This document shows, piece by piece, positions 26,532-35,186 of a stretch of 39,439 nt of DNA. Numbering within the stretch: the stretch's first letter is position 1; the number at the start of each line of letters is the position of its first letter. The notes under the pieces were generated by a model. It saw nothing but the letters and a program-made list of their open reading frames with translations, did not search any database and had not been told where the DNA came from. Both the position numbers and the translations under genes were made by a program. The stretch spans positions 1 through 39,439 of the forward strand of contig JANJXX010000008.1 of assembly GCA_024720975.1 (NCBI GenBank). Direction: 5' to 3'. The stretch comes from Candidatus Panguiarchaeum symbiosum (GTDB lineage: Archaea > Asgardarchaeota > Njordarchaeia > Njordarchaeales > Panguiarchaeaceae).

Positions 26532-26549
26532 TTTTAGTTGGGGATCTTA

Positions 26550-27341
26550 ATGGGCCAAAAAGAAACTAGGAGCAAAATCGAGCTTAGAGGGCTTGAACAG
26601 GCCTTACGTATTTATTTACTTTCGCAGTATATGAAAGAACCAGTACTAGTTGATTTTCATGAGGGCATAGAACACATAATAAGAATGCTAATATTTGATC
26701 GAAGTGATCCACTATTACTGTTATTAGCAAATGCAAAAGGAAGACCAATGAATATACTAAAAATTGATGATGTATATGCATATCTAAAAAACACATCCAT
26801 TTACCTGACATTTAAGTCGATGGAAGATGAAAATGATCCACTCATATACAAGCTTCAGGACGGTGCCAACTTTCAATTAGGTGACATGACTAGAAGGGTA
26901 CTCATAGAACTAGCGAAGATTTATGATTCTAAAGAATTTGCTGCTTTCTTTGACTTAGTCTATCTAATAAAAAACGGAAATGAATATGATATGTACCGTT
27001 ACATCCTAGCTGAGAATAGCTTAATATATCTGAAATCTGTTGATATCAAGAACGTGATACAATTGATGAAGGGAGCCACAGATTTTAAAATAATCGCATT
27101 ACCAGTAATTAACGTATTAAGAATTGCTCTAGTTTCGCCCAACAGAGCTTTCATCTATGCACTTATGCAGTTGGGTACATTCATAAATAAGGTTATTAGC
27201 TCGATGATGACGCTTCAAGCACAATTAGGACAAGACATTCAGATTGCTCTACTTGATGACATTGATGCAATTGAGGACATCTTGAACATTAAAAAGATGA
27301 TAAATATGCTTGCACCCATTGGCATTGCTATAAAATTCTGA
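26550..27341 (+). CDS. Uncharacterised helical protein of RiPP operon
   Basis: About 263 residues, almost wholly predicted alpha-helical, with no signal peptide and no family that I recognise. There are no Cys residues and no metal or nucleotide motif. Acidic patches (MEDENDP, LLDDIDAIEDIL) and a basic N-terminus are visible; the last 60 residues include hydrophobic helices (INVLRIALVSPNRAFIYALMQLGTF) but no clear membrane span. It lies between YcaO and the second SagB-like gene, so a role as a scaffold or substrate-docking protein for the modification complex is plausible. Start: TTG 26538 is possible, but GGGGAT at 26540-26545 better fits ATG 26550, which I use. Confidence 0.72.
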   Translation: MGQKETRSKIELRGLEQALRIYLLSQYMKEPVLVDFHEGIEHIIRMLIFDRSDPLLLLLANAKGRPMNILKIDDVYAYLKNTSIYLTFKSMEDENDPLIYKLQDGANFQLGDMTRRVLIELAKIYDSKEFAAFFDLVYLIKNGNEYDMYRYILAENSLIYLKSVDIKNVIQLMKGATDFKIIALPVINVLRIALVSPNRAFIYALMQLGTFINKVISSMMTLQAQLGQDIQIALLDDIDAIEDILNIKKMINMLAPIGIAIKF

Positions 27342-27388
27342 TATACTAATTTAGAACGAAGACAAATTATGTAAAGGGTGACCATCAC

Positions 27389-28222
27389 TTGCATACCTCT
27401 GATAGTGTAAGAACGCGCTATCCAACAAGTCGCGCTGAAGGAATAGAGTATCTCTTTCTTGAAAGCACAAAATTGAGGGAAATGGACATAGACAAGCATT
27501 CTTTCATTGTTAGTTCTCCAATGGTGAGCTATAATGGGTTCGATTTGGACAAAATGCTTCCAAGAATTGATCTTCCCAAGCCATTGGAACCCGAGCGTCT
27601 GGGGAGCTTTGGAAAGGTTGTACTAAAGTCAGCCGAAATCGTTGAAAGATTTAAGGAATCTCCCACTGATGCAATTGATGATAGATCCTTAATTGATCTA
27701 AAAGTTCTTTCAACAGTGCTCTTTTACAGCTTCGCAGTTTTATCTGTTAAAAAGCTCGATGAAGGCATAATATTTAAAAAATCCTATGAACCACCCACAA
27801 GATTTCATAATCTCACTCTCTGGATATATCCTAGGAGAGTAAGAGATCTTCCTATGATGTTGTACAAGTATAACGACAAAGAACACTCGCTTCATGCGAT
27901 ATGCAAAGTTGGTGAGAGGCCAATGAGCAATCTATTTGCGAGGTCATTAGGAGTGAATTCATGGATATATTTAGCATCGGTTCTAATCTTTATAATAGCA
28001 AACATTAATGATGCAATAAGTTACTTTGGAAGCAGGGGTTTAAGGTATTTACTTATCGAAGTAGGGGAAGTCTTACAAAATATTCGTCTAGTGGCGACTG
28101 CCGTTGGACTTAGAACAGCGAGTACTTCGGCATTTGTAGATGATTTCATTAATCAATCCCTAAATGTAGACTATCCAAACTTTGCTGTTATGTCTATTGT
28201 CGGCCTGGGTGCTCAATCTTGA
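27389..28222 (+). CDS. Second SagB-like nitroreductase-fold protein, diverged
   Basis: A 277-residue protein whose C-terminal half matches SagB-type dehydrogenases closely (RGLRYLLIEVGEVLQNIRLV, ATAVGLRTASTSAFVDD, VMSIVGLG). The N-terminal half keeps the family's length and proline-rich approach (PRIDLPKPLEPERLG) but lacks the R-R-S-x-R FMN-phosphate motif seen in the first copy; the corresponding region is FKKSYEPPTRFH. Because nitroreductases bind FMN across a dimer interface, a mixed dimer with the first SagB protein is possible (inference). TTG at 27389 is preceded by GGGTGA. Its stop overlaps the next gene's TTG start (TTGA). Confidence 0.78.
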   Translation: MHTSDSVRTRYPTSRAEGIEYLFLESTKLREMDIDKHSFIVSSPMVSYNGFDLDKMLPRIDLPKPLEPERLGSFGKVVLKSAEIVERFKESPTDAIDDRSLIDLKVLSTVLFYSFAVLSVKKLDEGIIFKKSYEPPTRFHNLTLWIYPRRVRDLPMMLYKYNDKEHSLHAICKVGERPMSNLFARSLGVNSWIYLASVLIFIIANINDAISYFGSRGLRYLLIEVGEVLQNIRLVATAVGLRTASTSAFVDDFINQSLNVDYPNFAVMSIVGLGAQS

Positions 28223-29295
28223 GAGTGCCTCCTATAAGGATTCCCAAAAGAGGCATTCCATCCACATGGTATTTTCTCGTAACGCTGAGGTGTAATCTAA
28301 AATGTGCTCATTGTTCGCTGCGTGAGATACTTAATAAGTATCCAGGTGAAGCAGGGCTAAATCATATAAGGAAAGCCTTCGATAAGATACCACTCGAAGG
28401 AACAGCATTTATACTATCAGGAGGAGAACCTTTTTTAAGAATAGACCTGGCTGAAATAGTTAAGTTTCTAAAGGAGGAAAAATCAGTAGAAAATGTAACG
28501 ATTGAAACAAACGGCATCGCAGCCACAAGGGAAATGCTTGAAAGTGTTATTAGTAGTGGCATAAATTATCTATACGTTAGCGTCGATGGTTTTCCAGACG
28601 CATATGAGAAGATAAGAGGAAGAAAGGAATACTTCCATAAAGCAATAAATACGGTAAAAACTGCTATAGATCTGGGGGCTCCCTATGTGTATGTGATTAC
28701 AACTATTAACAAATTTAATGTAGGCTCTATTGATGAATTCGCAGCATTCTTAATTAAAGACGTTGGTGTTGATGGTGTTAGATTTCTCCTCGTAGAGGAA
28801 TTAGGTGGTGGAAAGGAGATCGGTGAAAGCATCACTGATAAAGTCTCTTTCATCAAGAAAATAGAGTATCTGCATAAGAAATTTGGTCATCATAAAATAG
28901 CTTACTATCTCCCGCCGGCAGTCGTGCCGCCTAGAATGAGAGCAAGAATTTCATGTAATTTAGGTCTCTATGCTATTGGAATTCTCCCGGATTTAAGATT
29001 AACGCTCTGCTATCGTTCTGTGAATCTTGCAACTAAGAAAACTCTATTGGAGGCAGACCTCAATAGCCTACTTCAAGAGAGTTTTATAAAAAGCATGAGG
29101 ACAATTTATACTACAGCAAGATACAAAGGCGTCTGCGACCTATGTGCATTTAAGGAACTTTGCTGTGGGGCCTGTAGAATAGCAGCCTATGATATTCTAG
29201 GAAGCATGGATAGCCCCTATCCAATCTGTCAGAAGTTATATGAGCAAGGCATATTCCCAGAAGTATTCCTAGCAGGTTTTAAGATTGGCAAGTGA
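28219..29295 (+). CDS. Radical SAM enzyme with SPASM-type C-terminus
   Basis: A 358-residue radical SAM protein. The cluster motif CNLKCAHC is at residues 25-32 (C25, C29, C32), followed by the family's SGGEPFLRIDL. The C-terminal part has the extra cysteines of a SPASM domain (SCNLGLYAIG, GVCDLCAFKELCCGAC, CQKLY). SPASM enzymes bind additional iron-sulphur clusters and modify RiPP peptides, for example by forming thioethers or C-C bonds, as in PqqE and sactipeptide enzymes. Here it is an unusual addition to a YcaO cluster. TTG at 28219 overlaps the previous stop (TTGA), so it is translationally coupled to the diverged SagB gene. Its target is presumably the cysteine-rich core or the tail. 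Confidence 0.87.
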   Translation: MRVPPIRIPKRGIPSTWYFLVTLRCNLKCAHCSLREILNKYPGEAGLNHIRKAFDKIPLEGTAFILSGGEPFLRIDLAEIVKFLKEEKSVENVTIETNGIAATREMLESVISSGINYLYVSVDGFPDAYEKIRGRKEYFHKAINTVKTAIDLGAPYVYVITTINKFNVGSIDEFAAFLIKDVGVDGVRFLLVEELGGGKEIGESITDKVSFIKKIEYLHKKFGHHKIAYYLPPAVVPPRMRARISCNLGLYAIGILPDLRLTLCYRSVNLATKKTLLEADLNSLLQESFIKSMRTIYTTARYKGVCDLCAFKELCCGACRIAAYDILGSMDSPYPICQKLYEQGIFPEVFLAGFKIGK

Positions 29296-29584
29296 AAATG
29301 GATATTTACAATTTCTACGTGAATACCTAAAAGTGCTCTACAATTTTATTAAAAACAGTTATAATCTGCAATCAAAATACCCTGAATTTTGGAGTTCACT
29401 TTCAGATAGGGCGGTCCTGTCAATAGTTATGAGAAACCTTGACGAAAAACAGGGAGCTCTCGCTAAGCGGATGATAGATTTGATCATAAAGGTTGCTCAA
29501 CTGTTGAGCAGGTATCCTAAAATAAGCGATGATGAGTTTAAATGGATTCTAGAGCTCATAGAAAACTCAAGTCTCCTAAAGTAG
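29285..29584 (+). CDS. Small helical protein at end of RiPP operon
   Basis: A 99-residue protein, wholly helical, that starts with TTG at 29285 and overlaps the radical SAM gene by 11 bases. No known domain is recognised and no Cys occurs. It is acidic and basic in alternation, typical of small adaptor proteins. Small helical partners are often encoded next to radical SAM peptide-modifying enzymes, where they bind the peptide leader, so this may be a radical SAM partner. It ends the 5.5 kb plus-strand operon. Confidence 0.65.
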   Translation: MASENGYLQFLREYLKVLYNFIKNSYNLQSKYPEFWSSLSDRAVLSIVMRNLDEKQGALAKRMIDLIIKVAQLLSRYPKISDDEFKWILELIENSSLLK

Positions 29585-30049
29585 TTCTACTAATTAGACA
29601 AATACTTGACTTTAGCAAGAATTCGAATCAACATCAATTTTGTTTAGATGAGTACCATTTTATATATCACAATCTGCTTAGCAATCAGTCTACAGAGGAA
29701 TATATTTGCATTTGAACTGACTAATTATCGGGAGAGTCCGTATTCACAAGAAGGATGTGAGTCGGTTTATCTTGGAGTTTCTTTCAGGAGGGGGTAGGAG
29801 ACTACTGTCAGTAGTCTCAAAATAGAACTGATTAAAAATACTGTCTGAAGAGCCTGAAGTAACCCAATACTATGACTAAATTGACCACTGATGAGTCCTC
29901 CTATGTACGAGTCCATGAACTAGCTTGTGCTGAATTATGCGATATGCAGCGAATTGTGAAATTCCTTCAAATTCTATCTTGAAATGTTAAATGTCAAGTG
30001 TATACGATGAAATCAGATGCGCTAGCAACTGCATTTTTTTACATCGAAC
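29585..30049. other. Gene-free region after the RiPP operon
   Basis: About 465 bp with no supportable ORF, RNA or repeat except the 21-base palindrome at 29798-29818. A/T-rich stretches and stop codons in all frames suggest decayed DNA, as does the dead ABC ATPase that follows. Confidence 0.5.
29798..29818. promoter_or_regulatory. 21-base perfect palindrome
   Basis: Two 10-base arms (GAGACTACTG and CAGTAGTCTC) are separated by a single base at 29808. It could fold as a hairpin or be bound by a dimeric protein. It lies about 210 bp after the end of the cluster's plus-strand operon. A run of A follows directly on the plus strand, not T, so a plus-strand terminator is unlikely. Confidence 0.35.
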
Positions 30050-30325
30050 TGGGACATGTATAAACCCGCTAAATCGTAATATGTGAGAGGCAACAGTTTA
30101 TGTGTCTCTTGTAGATTAATTATAACTAAATGCTTGTCACTCTGCTATGATACTTGGTCATATTCAGGATCATATAAAATAGTGTAGTCTTCCCTGTGCC
30201 ATTTAGACCTAGTGAGAGATTTTTGCGATTAATTTGAGTAAGACCGAATTGATTATTTTACCCTTCTTATGATCACAGAGACGTTTTCAAGGCCATCATT
30301 AAACCTCACCATCATTTTCAATCAA
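30050..30325 (-). pseudogene. Decayed copy of the cluster's ABC ATPase, N-terminal part
   Basis: Read on the minus strand, this region aligns by eye with about 19700 to 19390 of the intact ATPase gene, including shared runs such as GATCACAGAGAC, CATCATTAAAC, AGATTTTTGCGATTAA-like and CATGTATAAAC. It is shorter and interrupted, so it is not functional. It covers the start and the Walker A half of the gene, together with about 25 bases upstream. It implies a former second copy of the ABC operon or a duplicated cluster end at this site. Confidence 0.8.
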
Positions 30326-30377
30326 AGGAATCATATGAAATGTTAGCCCCGCTGGACCACAGGCTATTGCTGAGTCT

Positions 30378-31994
30378 TTAAGAGCCTTGAGTAAGCTTCT
30401 TTAATGCCCTCCTTATAGCTTGCTCGGGGAATCCAAAATATCTTTGTATCTCTTTCACTGTCCTTAGACCTAGCTCTTTGTATGCGTACTCTACCATGTG
30501 TTCTGCTGCAATCCTATATAGTTTTCTGTATATCGGTATTTCTATTCTTAGCTTATCCTGGATTAACTCTATAACATTTAGCACGCGTATGCATAGGTGC
30601 TTTTTCGATAATTTCTCCTGCTCTAGGATTTCATCTAGCATTTCTCTCCAGCGAACTTTCCCTTGTCTTATTAGCAGTATGATGTCATTAACATCTCTCA
30701 TCCTACCCGCTACTGACTTTGTAAGAGCAATGTCAGTGTCGTCTGCAACAAGTACTTCTAAGTTACCATATTCTATACTTTTGGCTCGTGTAATCATCGT
30801 GTCTGTCAGGTAAACTTTATTTAGAATGTGTTTGCAGTATATATCGATTCTTGGTCTGCTTGAATGCTCTAGTATTGCTACATCCTGGTTTCTATAAGAT
30901 CTGTAACCTAGCTTTTCTGCAGCTGCTACAAGTATTTCCAAAGAATCTCTTTCAGGGACAAGGATGTCTACATCCTTTGTTCTCTCCTTGTATCCTTTTA
31001 ATGCCATTGCTGCCCCGCCGAATATAAATATTCTCACGCGTTTGTCTATGTTCTTACCTATCTCCCATAACATTTGCTCTGAGAATGTTTTTACGAGGAA
31101 TTTTTCATGATTCACACCATATTTTTTGGCTATCTCCCCAAGTTCGCTAATCGGTAGTAGATCAGCTTCCGCTGGCTCTTCTCCATGAATGTACAGGTCT
31201 AGCTTTATTAATTCGTCGTAAACTCCATATTTCACTGCCAGTTGTTTCAATTTGTCATGGTCTATGGCTTCATAATTTTTCATGATTAGTACAGCAACTA
31301 GAGCTAGCTTATATGGATCGTTTTCGGCTGCAGCAATGCTATGAATTATTATATCCTCAATGCTCAACTCCCTCTCTGGATAATAGTAATACTCATATGG
31401 GGACTCTACTTGAATGCCAAACTCACTGAAGCGGGAGAAGGCAGTTTTTATGCCAATTGTTGTATCCCCCTTTGGTAGTGAGAACACTTTTTCTTCACCC
31501 TTAGACAAAATAATTCTGGCTCGAGGAGGGATTTTAGCTCTCACAGAGTCCACTAGATTAGCCAGAACGAGAAGTGCGCTGTCATTAACCAGGCAATATT
31601 TTTCGGCGGAATGTCTCTGGATGATATTCTTTGCCATGAGTTCGGAAAGTCTCTTTTTTAGAGTTTTTTCTGAAATGTCTAGCACTTGAAGAAGGTCATA
31701 GACCGTTTTTGGTTCACGGAGTTCTACAAGTATATTCAAATATTTTGGGCTTAGCAAGTAGTTCAAATCGAATCTGTTTGAGAGTGCGTTTAGGAGACTA
31801 GTGGTTAAAGGGGACAACTTATAGCGATTTCCAACAAGGTCGACAATACCAATTTGAATCAGCCACTTTAGAGTTCTATATAATGTTGCCACTGGAATAT
31901 TTGTTTTCTCGGACAAATGCTTCAGTCTGAGACCAATAGTGAATTCCTGCAGAACTTTAAGCACTTTCTGAATATTATTCAAAATTTTCACCAT
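30378..31994 (-). CDS. Winged-helix plus nucleotidyltransferase-fold protein
   Basis: A 538-residue protein with two parts. Residues 1-140 contain two winged-helix units (IPVATLYRTLKWLIQIGIVD at ~33-52 and a second near 95-135), as in IclR/MarR-like regulators. Residues ~318-440 form a nucleotidyltransferase-like fold: GGAAM at 326-330 and D341-x-D343 in TKDVDILVP, followed by LGYRSYRNQD and a region resembling AbiEii/DUF-type NTases. The last ~90 residues are helical, with a final helix-turn-helix-like end. Possible roles are a regulator that modifies a partner, or a toxin-type transferase. No antitoxin gene is adjacent. ATG at 31994; the gene ends close to the ABC ATPase remnant. Confidence 0.72.
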   Translation of the reverse strand: MVKILNNIQKVLKVLQEFTIGLRLKHLSEKTNIPVATLYRTLKWLIQIGIVDLVGNRYKLSPLTTSLLNALSNRFDLNYLLSPKYLNILVELREPKTVYDLLQVLDISEKTLKKRLSELMAKNIIQRHSAEKYCLVNDSALLVLANLVDSVRAKIPPRARIILSKGEEKVFSLPKGDTTIGIKTAFSRFSEFGIQVESPYEYYYYPERELSIEDIIIHSIAAAENDPYKLALVAVLIMKNYEAIDHDKLKQLAVKYGVYDELIKLDLYIHGEEPAEADLLPISELGEIAKKYGVNHEKFLVKTFSEQMLWEIGKNIDKRVRIFIFGGAAMALKGYKERTKDVDILVPERDSLEILVAAAEKLGYRSYRNQDVAILEHSSRPRIDIYCKHILNKVYLTDTMITRAKSIEYGNLEVLVADDTDIALTKSVAGRMRDVNDIILLIRQGKVRWREMLDEILEQEKLSKKHLCIRVLNVIELIQDKLRIEIPIYRKLYRIAAEHMVEYAYKELGLRTVKEIQRYFGFPEQAIRRALKKLTQGS

Positions 31995-32253
31995 AACAGA
32001 AAAATATGAAAAAAGATATATAAACTCAATTCATTTTTTTCTACTGATTGGAAATATGTGATTATTCCATGCTCCGAAATTCTGACTTATACTGACCTCC
32101 TCCTGCATTAAGGGATGAGGCTCCCAGCTGTAACGTGAGAACTCTTGCCTTTTTTTGCATCTTAATCTCTGCTAACCAATCCATTCGCCGGATATGGTTC
32201 AACTCTTAAGCAATCAAAAAGGATTGTAGTCTAAGAAGATAGGTGTATTTATT

Positions 32254-33399
32254 GTGGAAGTAGATAAACATATAAACGCATTGCTTAATAGTCCATGTGC
32301 TAGAAGAGCCGAGTTATGGAAGCCTATGGGGGATAAGCTTGTAAAGTGTAATGTCTGCGAGAGACACTGTATCATACCACCAAACAGGAGGGGGATGTGC
32401 GGCGCAAGATACAACAAAGATGGAGAGTTGTTTGTTCTAACTTACGGTAATATTTCATCGATCTCAAACAACCCCATGAGCAAAAAGCCGTTCTTCAATT
32501 ACTTCCCTAATGAATATGCCCTCACTGTGGGGAGTTGGGGCTGCAACTTTGTTTGCCCCTGGTGTCAGAACTTTGAAATATCCAAGGTTTGGGCTAGGAG
32601 TTGTCAGTATATCTCTCCATCAAAATTTATCAAAATCATGCAACAGGTTGGTAGCACCGGGACGAGCTTCTCCTTCAATGAACCTTCAGTGACATTATTC
32701 GAGTATTCCCTTGATGTAATGCCACTCGCAAGAGCAAATGGTTGGTTTAACACGTACGTTACTAATGGATACATGACACTAGAGGCTATAGATATGCTTG
32801 TTGCACATGGACTAGATGCCGCAAATATAGACATCAAAGGATGTTCAGGAGTTATAGAAAAGTGGCAAGGAGCCGATGTTAATATTGTTTGGAGGAATGC
32901 TAAAATCCTGAAGCAAAGGGGAGTGCATATAGAGATAACAACCCTAGTAATACCCACTGTTAATGATGATGAAGAATGCCTTAGAAGCATAGCAGAGAGA
33001 GTGAAGAAAGAGCTTGGCCCTGATACTCCATGGCACGTAACCAGATACTTTGCTGCGTACAAAGCATACGAGCGAGGGTTGCCACCAGAAACGCCGGTAG
33101 AAACTGTCGAAAAAGCATATCAGATTGGAAAAGAAGAAGGGCTCCTCTACGTTTACGTGGGTAATGTATGGCCAACTCATCCTTATGAGAACACATACTG
33201 CCCTAACTGTGGAAACTTGCTAATAAAGCGGATAGGATTAAAAGCTCAGGTTCTAATAGAACAGCCTATCTGTCCAAATTGTGGAGAGTTGATACACGTG
33301 GTCATTAGGGATAAGAATGGAAGAGTTCAAGACTGGAGAAAATATCAGCATATGAGGTTGAGGATTAATACTAGAGATACACCCTCTAGCGAGAGGTGA
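32254..33399 (+). CDS. AmmeMemoRadiSam-type radical SAM protein
   Basis: A 381-residue archaeal radical SAM enzyme of the family often called AmmeMemoRadiSam or PflA-like. The SAM-cluster motif is CNFVCPWC in WGCNFVCPWCQNFEIS. An extra N-terminal cysteine set (CNVCERHCIIPPNRRGMCGAR) and a C-terminal zinc-ribbon (CPNCGNLL...CPNCGELI) are typical of this family. The expected companion genes for AMMECR1 and MEMO proteins are not next to it in this window. GTG at 32254 follows AGGTG by about 8 bases. Function in cells is unresolved for the family; it is believed to modify proteins or small molecules. Confidence 0.88.
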   Translation: MEVDKHINALLNSPCARRAELWKPMGDKLVKCNVCERHCIIPPNRRGMCGARYNKDGELFVLTYGNISSISNNPMSKKPFFNYFPNEYALTVGSWGCNFVCPWCQNFEISKVWARSCQYISPSKFIKIMQQVGSTGTSFSFNEPSVTLFEYSLDVMPLARANGWFNTYVTNGYMTLEAIDMLVAHGLDAANIDIKGCSGVIEKWQGADVNIVWRNAKILKQRGVHIEITTLVIPTVNDDEECLRSIAERVKKELGPDTPWHVTRYFAAYKAYERGLPPETPVETVEKAYQIGKEEGLLYVYVGNVWPTHPYENTYCPNCGNLLIKRIGLKAQVLIEQPICPNCGELIHVVIRDKNGRVQDWRKYQHMRLRINTRDTPSSER

Positions 33400-33753
33400 C
33401 CTCTTCAATGGGGCTTTTAGGCAACCCTAATAATTCATTAGAGGCACTCGCAGATATTGTAGCACTCGATAGGAAACCTTAAAATTATCCCTAAATCTGA
33501 GATCTGTTGATTTTTAGAATGCATATTAACTCACACTCTACGGCATTGAGGAATAGTGTATCGTCAGTCTACCAGTTCTCATAATTGCTTGAAGAACACT
33601 TATACATTACCAACAACTTTCCATTGAAGCCGGCAGTCTCAATCGTCCTCTGATGTGGTCTGCATGACATGCTTGGAATCTATAAGTTGAGAATGCGCAA
33701 AAGAGTGACTGCTATCTAAGATTAAGTTTAGAATATTAATGTAGAATATTTTT
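33400..33753. other. Intergenic region
   Basis: About 355 bp. There is a 24-codon open frame from ATG 33408 (MGLLGNPNNSLEALADIVALDRKP), which I do not support as a gene. Near 33727-33754 two A/T-rich TATA-like elements lie just before the next gene. Nothing else was recognised. Confidence 0.4.
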
Positions 33754-33783
33754 GTGGTTTGGTGCTTCGAATTTAAAGTTTCG

Positions 33784-35181
33784 GTGAAAGCAGTGAGTTG
33801 TGAAGAGTTTTTACCCACCGCATCTGAACTAATCGACAAGGCTTATAGAACGGCGCTTAATATACAAGACAGAGCATTAAGAGATGGGGCCTTGGCCGCT
33901 GTTGCATCAAAGGCTGTCGCTATGAATCAGTTTGAAAAAGCTAAGGAACTACTAGACAACATATCTGACGAGGAATTAAAGATACAAGCTTATAGAAACA
34001 TCGCCGTGTATTTTGCTTCGCGAGGGTATATTCATGATGCCTTGCAAATAATCAAGCAAATTCCATATGAGGAGTCCTATATAGACGCCTTAAAAGCTGC
34101 TATATCTTACCTAATTCCCAGGGGTCGCATCAATGAGGCATTAAGAATTGTCGAATTCGTTAAGATGAGTGAATTCAAAAATGAACTGCTAAAGTTTACT
34201 GCAGAAAAAATGATAGAGAATGCCAATCTTGATCAAGTCAGTAGGATAATAGAGTCGATAGATGATCCTATATATCGTGCCTCTGCTCGCAACAAATATA
34301 TTGCATTCCTAGCAAAGTTTGGTAGCGAGCTGGATGCATCGCTATGGGCAAAGACACTCTCTGATATAGAACTCATAAGGGATACGATATCAATAAGAGA
34401 GGGACAAACCTTTCTTAGGGTCATGGAGATTGTTAACAAGAAACTTATAGAGTTGGAAAATTTATACTTTGCCCTAGTTAAAGCTGGTTCCAATGAATCC
34501 AGTAGGATACTGGATTTGATAATTAAATCGGTAGTTGAGATACAAGACCCAGAAGATCGCATAGATACATTGAGAGCTTTAGTACGAAACGTGGCCTTCT
34601 CCGAGAACCCAGTCGACATTTCGCCGATAATTGATATGATATTAAGCGAAATAAGAGATCTTGAAAATCCCTTAGTAGTATCGCAAGTACTCAAGGATGT
34701 GAGTATTTACTATCTCAGCAGGAAGGATAACGCTAAAGCACATGAACTTATAAAGATGGCGATAGAGACCGCCGATAAAATAGAGGAAGTTTTCCAGAGG
34801 GATGCCTTCTTCAAGGAGCTCGTAGAAGATTTACTCAACCTGGGAGTTTATGCATTTCTAGAGGAGACTATCAAAAAATTTACGGAGCCACGATACAGAA
34901 TTGAAGCTTTGTGTAGTTATGCAATGAAAGTTGCAGATGCTGAAAAAGCGAGGGAGTTGATATCCCAATCTCATAAGGAAATAGCAGCAATTAAAAACCC
35001 CGTTTGGTTGGCATATTTACTCCAAAGAATACTTGAGGCCCAGATACTTAGAGGAGTAGGCGACTTAAAGAGAACCCTAGATATACTACTCAGAATAACG
35101 GATCTCATTGACAGTGAATACAGCAAGGCAACAACCTTAGCATCGATAGGTGAAACTCTATATAAACTTTGCATTAAGTGA
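33784..35181 (+). CDS. Alpha-helical-repeat (TPR-like) protein
   Basis: A protein of about 465 residues made of repeated helix pairs of roughly 35 residues (for example [41 protein letters not shown] and the similar unit with [13 protein letters not shown]). Such repeats form scaffolds for protein-protein contact. There is no signal peptide or membrane segment. The start is uncertain: frames open at GTG 33754, 33784 and 33793; I chose 33784 because the TATA-like runs at 33727-33754 suggest transcription from about 33775. It overlaps the following flap-endonuclease fragment by 4 bases. Confidence 0.7.
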   Translation: MKAVSCEEFLPTASELIDKAYRTALNIQDRALRDGALAAVASKAVAMNQFEKAKELLDNISDEELKIQAYRNIAVYFASRGYIHDALQIIKQIPYEESYIDALKAAISYLIPRGRINEALRIVEFVKMSEFKNELLKFTAEKMIENANLDQVSRIIESIDDPIYRASARNKYIAFLAKFGSELDASLWAKTLSDIELIRDTISIREGQTFLRVMEIVNKKLIELENLYFALVKAGSNESSRILDLIIKSVVEIQDPEDRIDTLRALVRNVAFSENPVDISPIIDMILSEIRDLENPLVVSQVLKDVSIYYLSRKDNAKAHELIKMAIETADKIEEVFQRDAFFKELVEDLLNLGVYAFLEETIKKFTEPRYRIEALCSYAMKVADAEKARELISQSHKEIAAIKNPVWLAYLLQRILEAQILRGVGDLKRTLDILLRITDLIDSEYSKATTLASIGETLYKLCIK

Positions 35182-35186
35182 ATTGC

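Noticed and set aside
29885..29945. CTGATGAG and CTGA boxes suggesting a C/D-box RNA or hammerhead ribozyme
   Set aside because: No D' or C' pair, no terminal stem and no GAAA core for a hammerhead; likely chance.
33408..33482. 24-codon ORF in the intergenic region before the helical-repeat gene
   Set aside because: Too short, without ribosome site or known relative.
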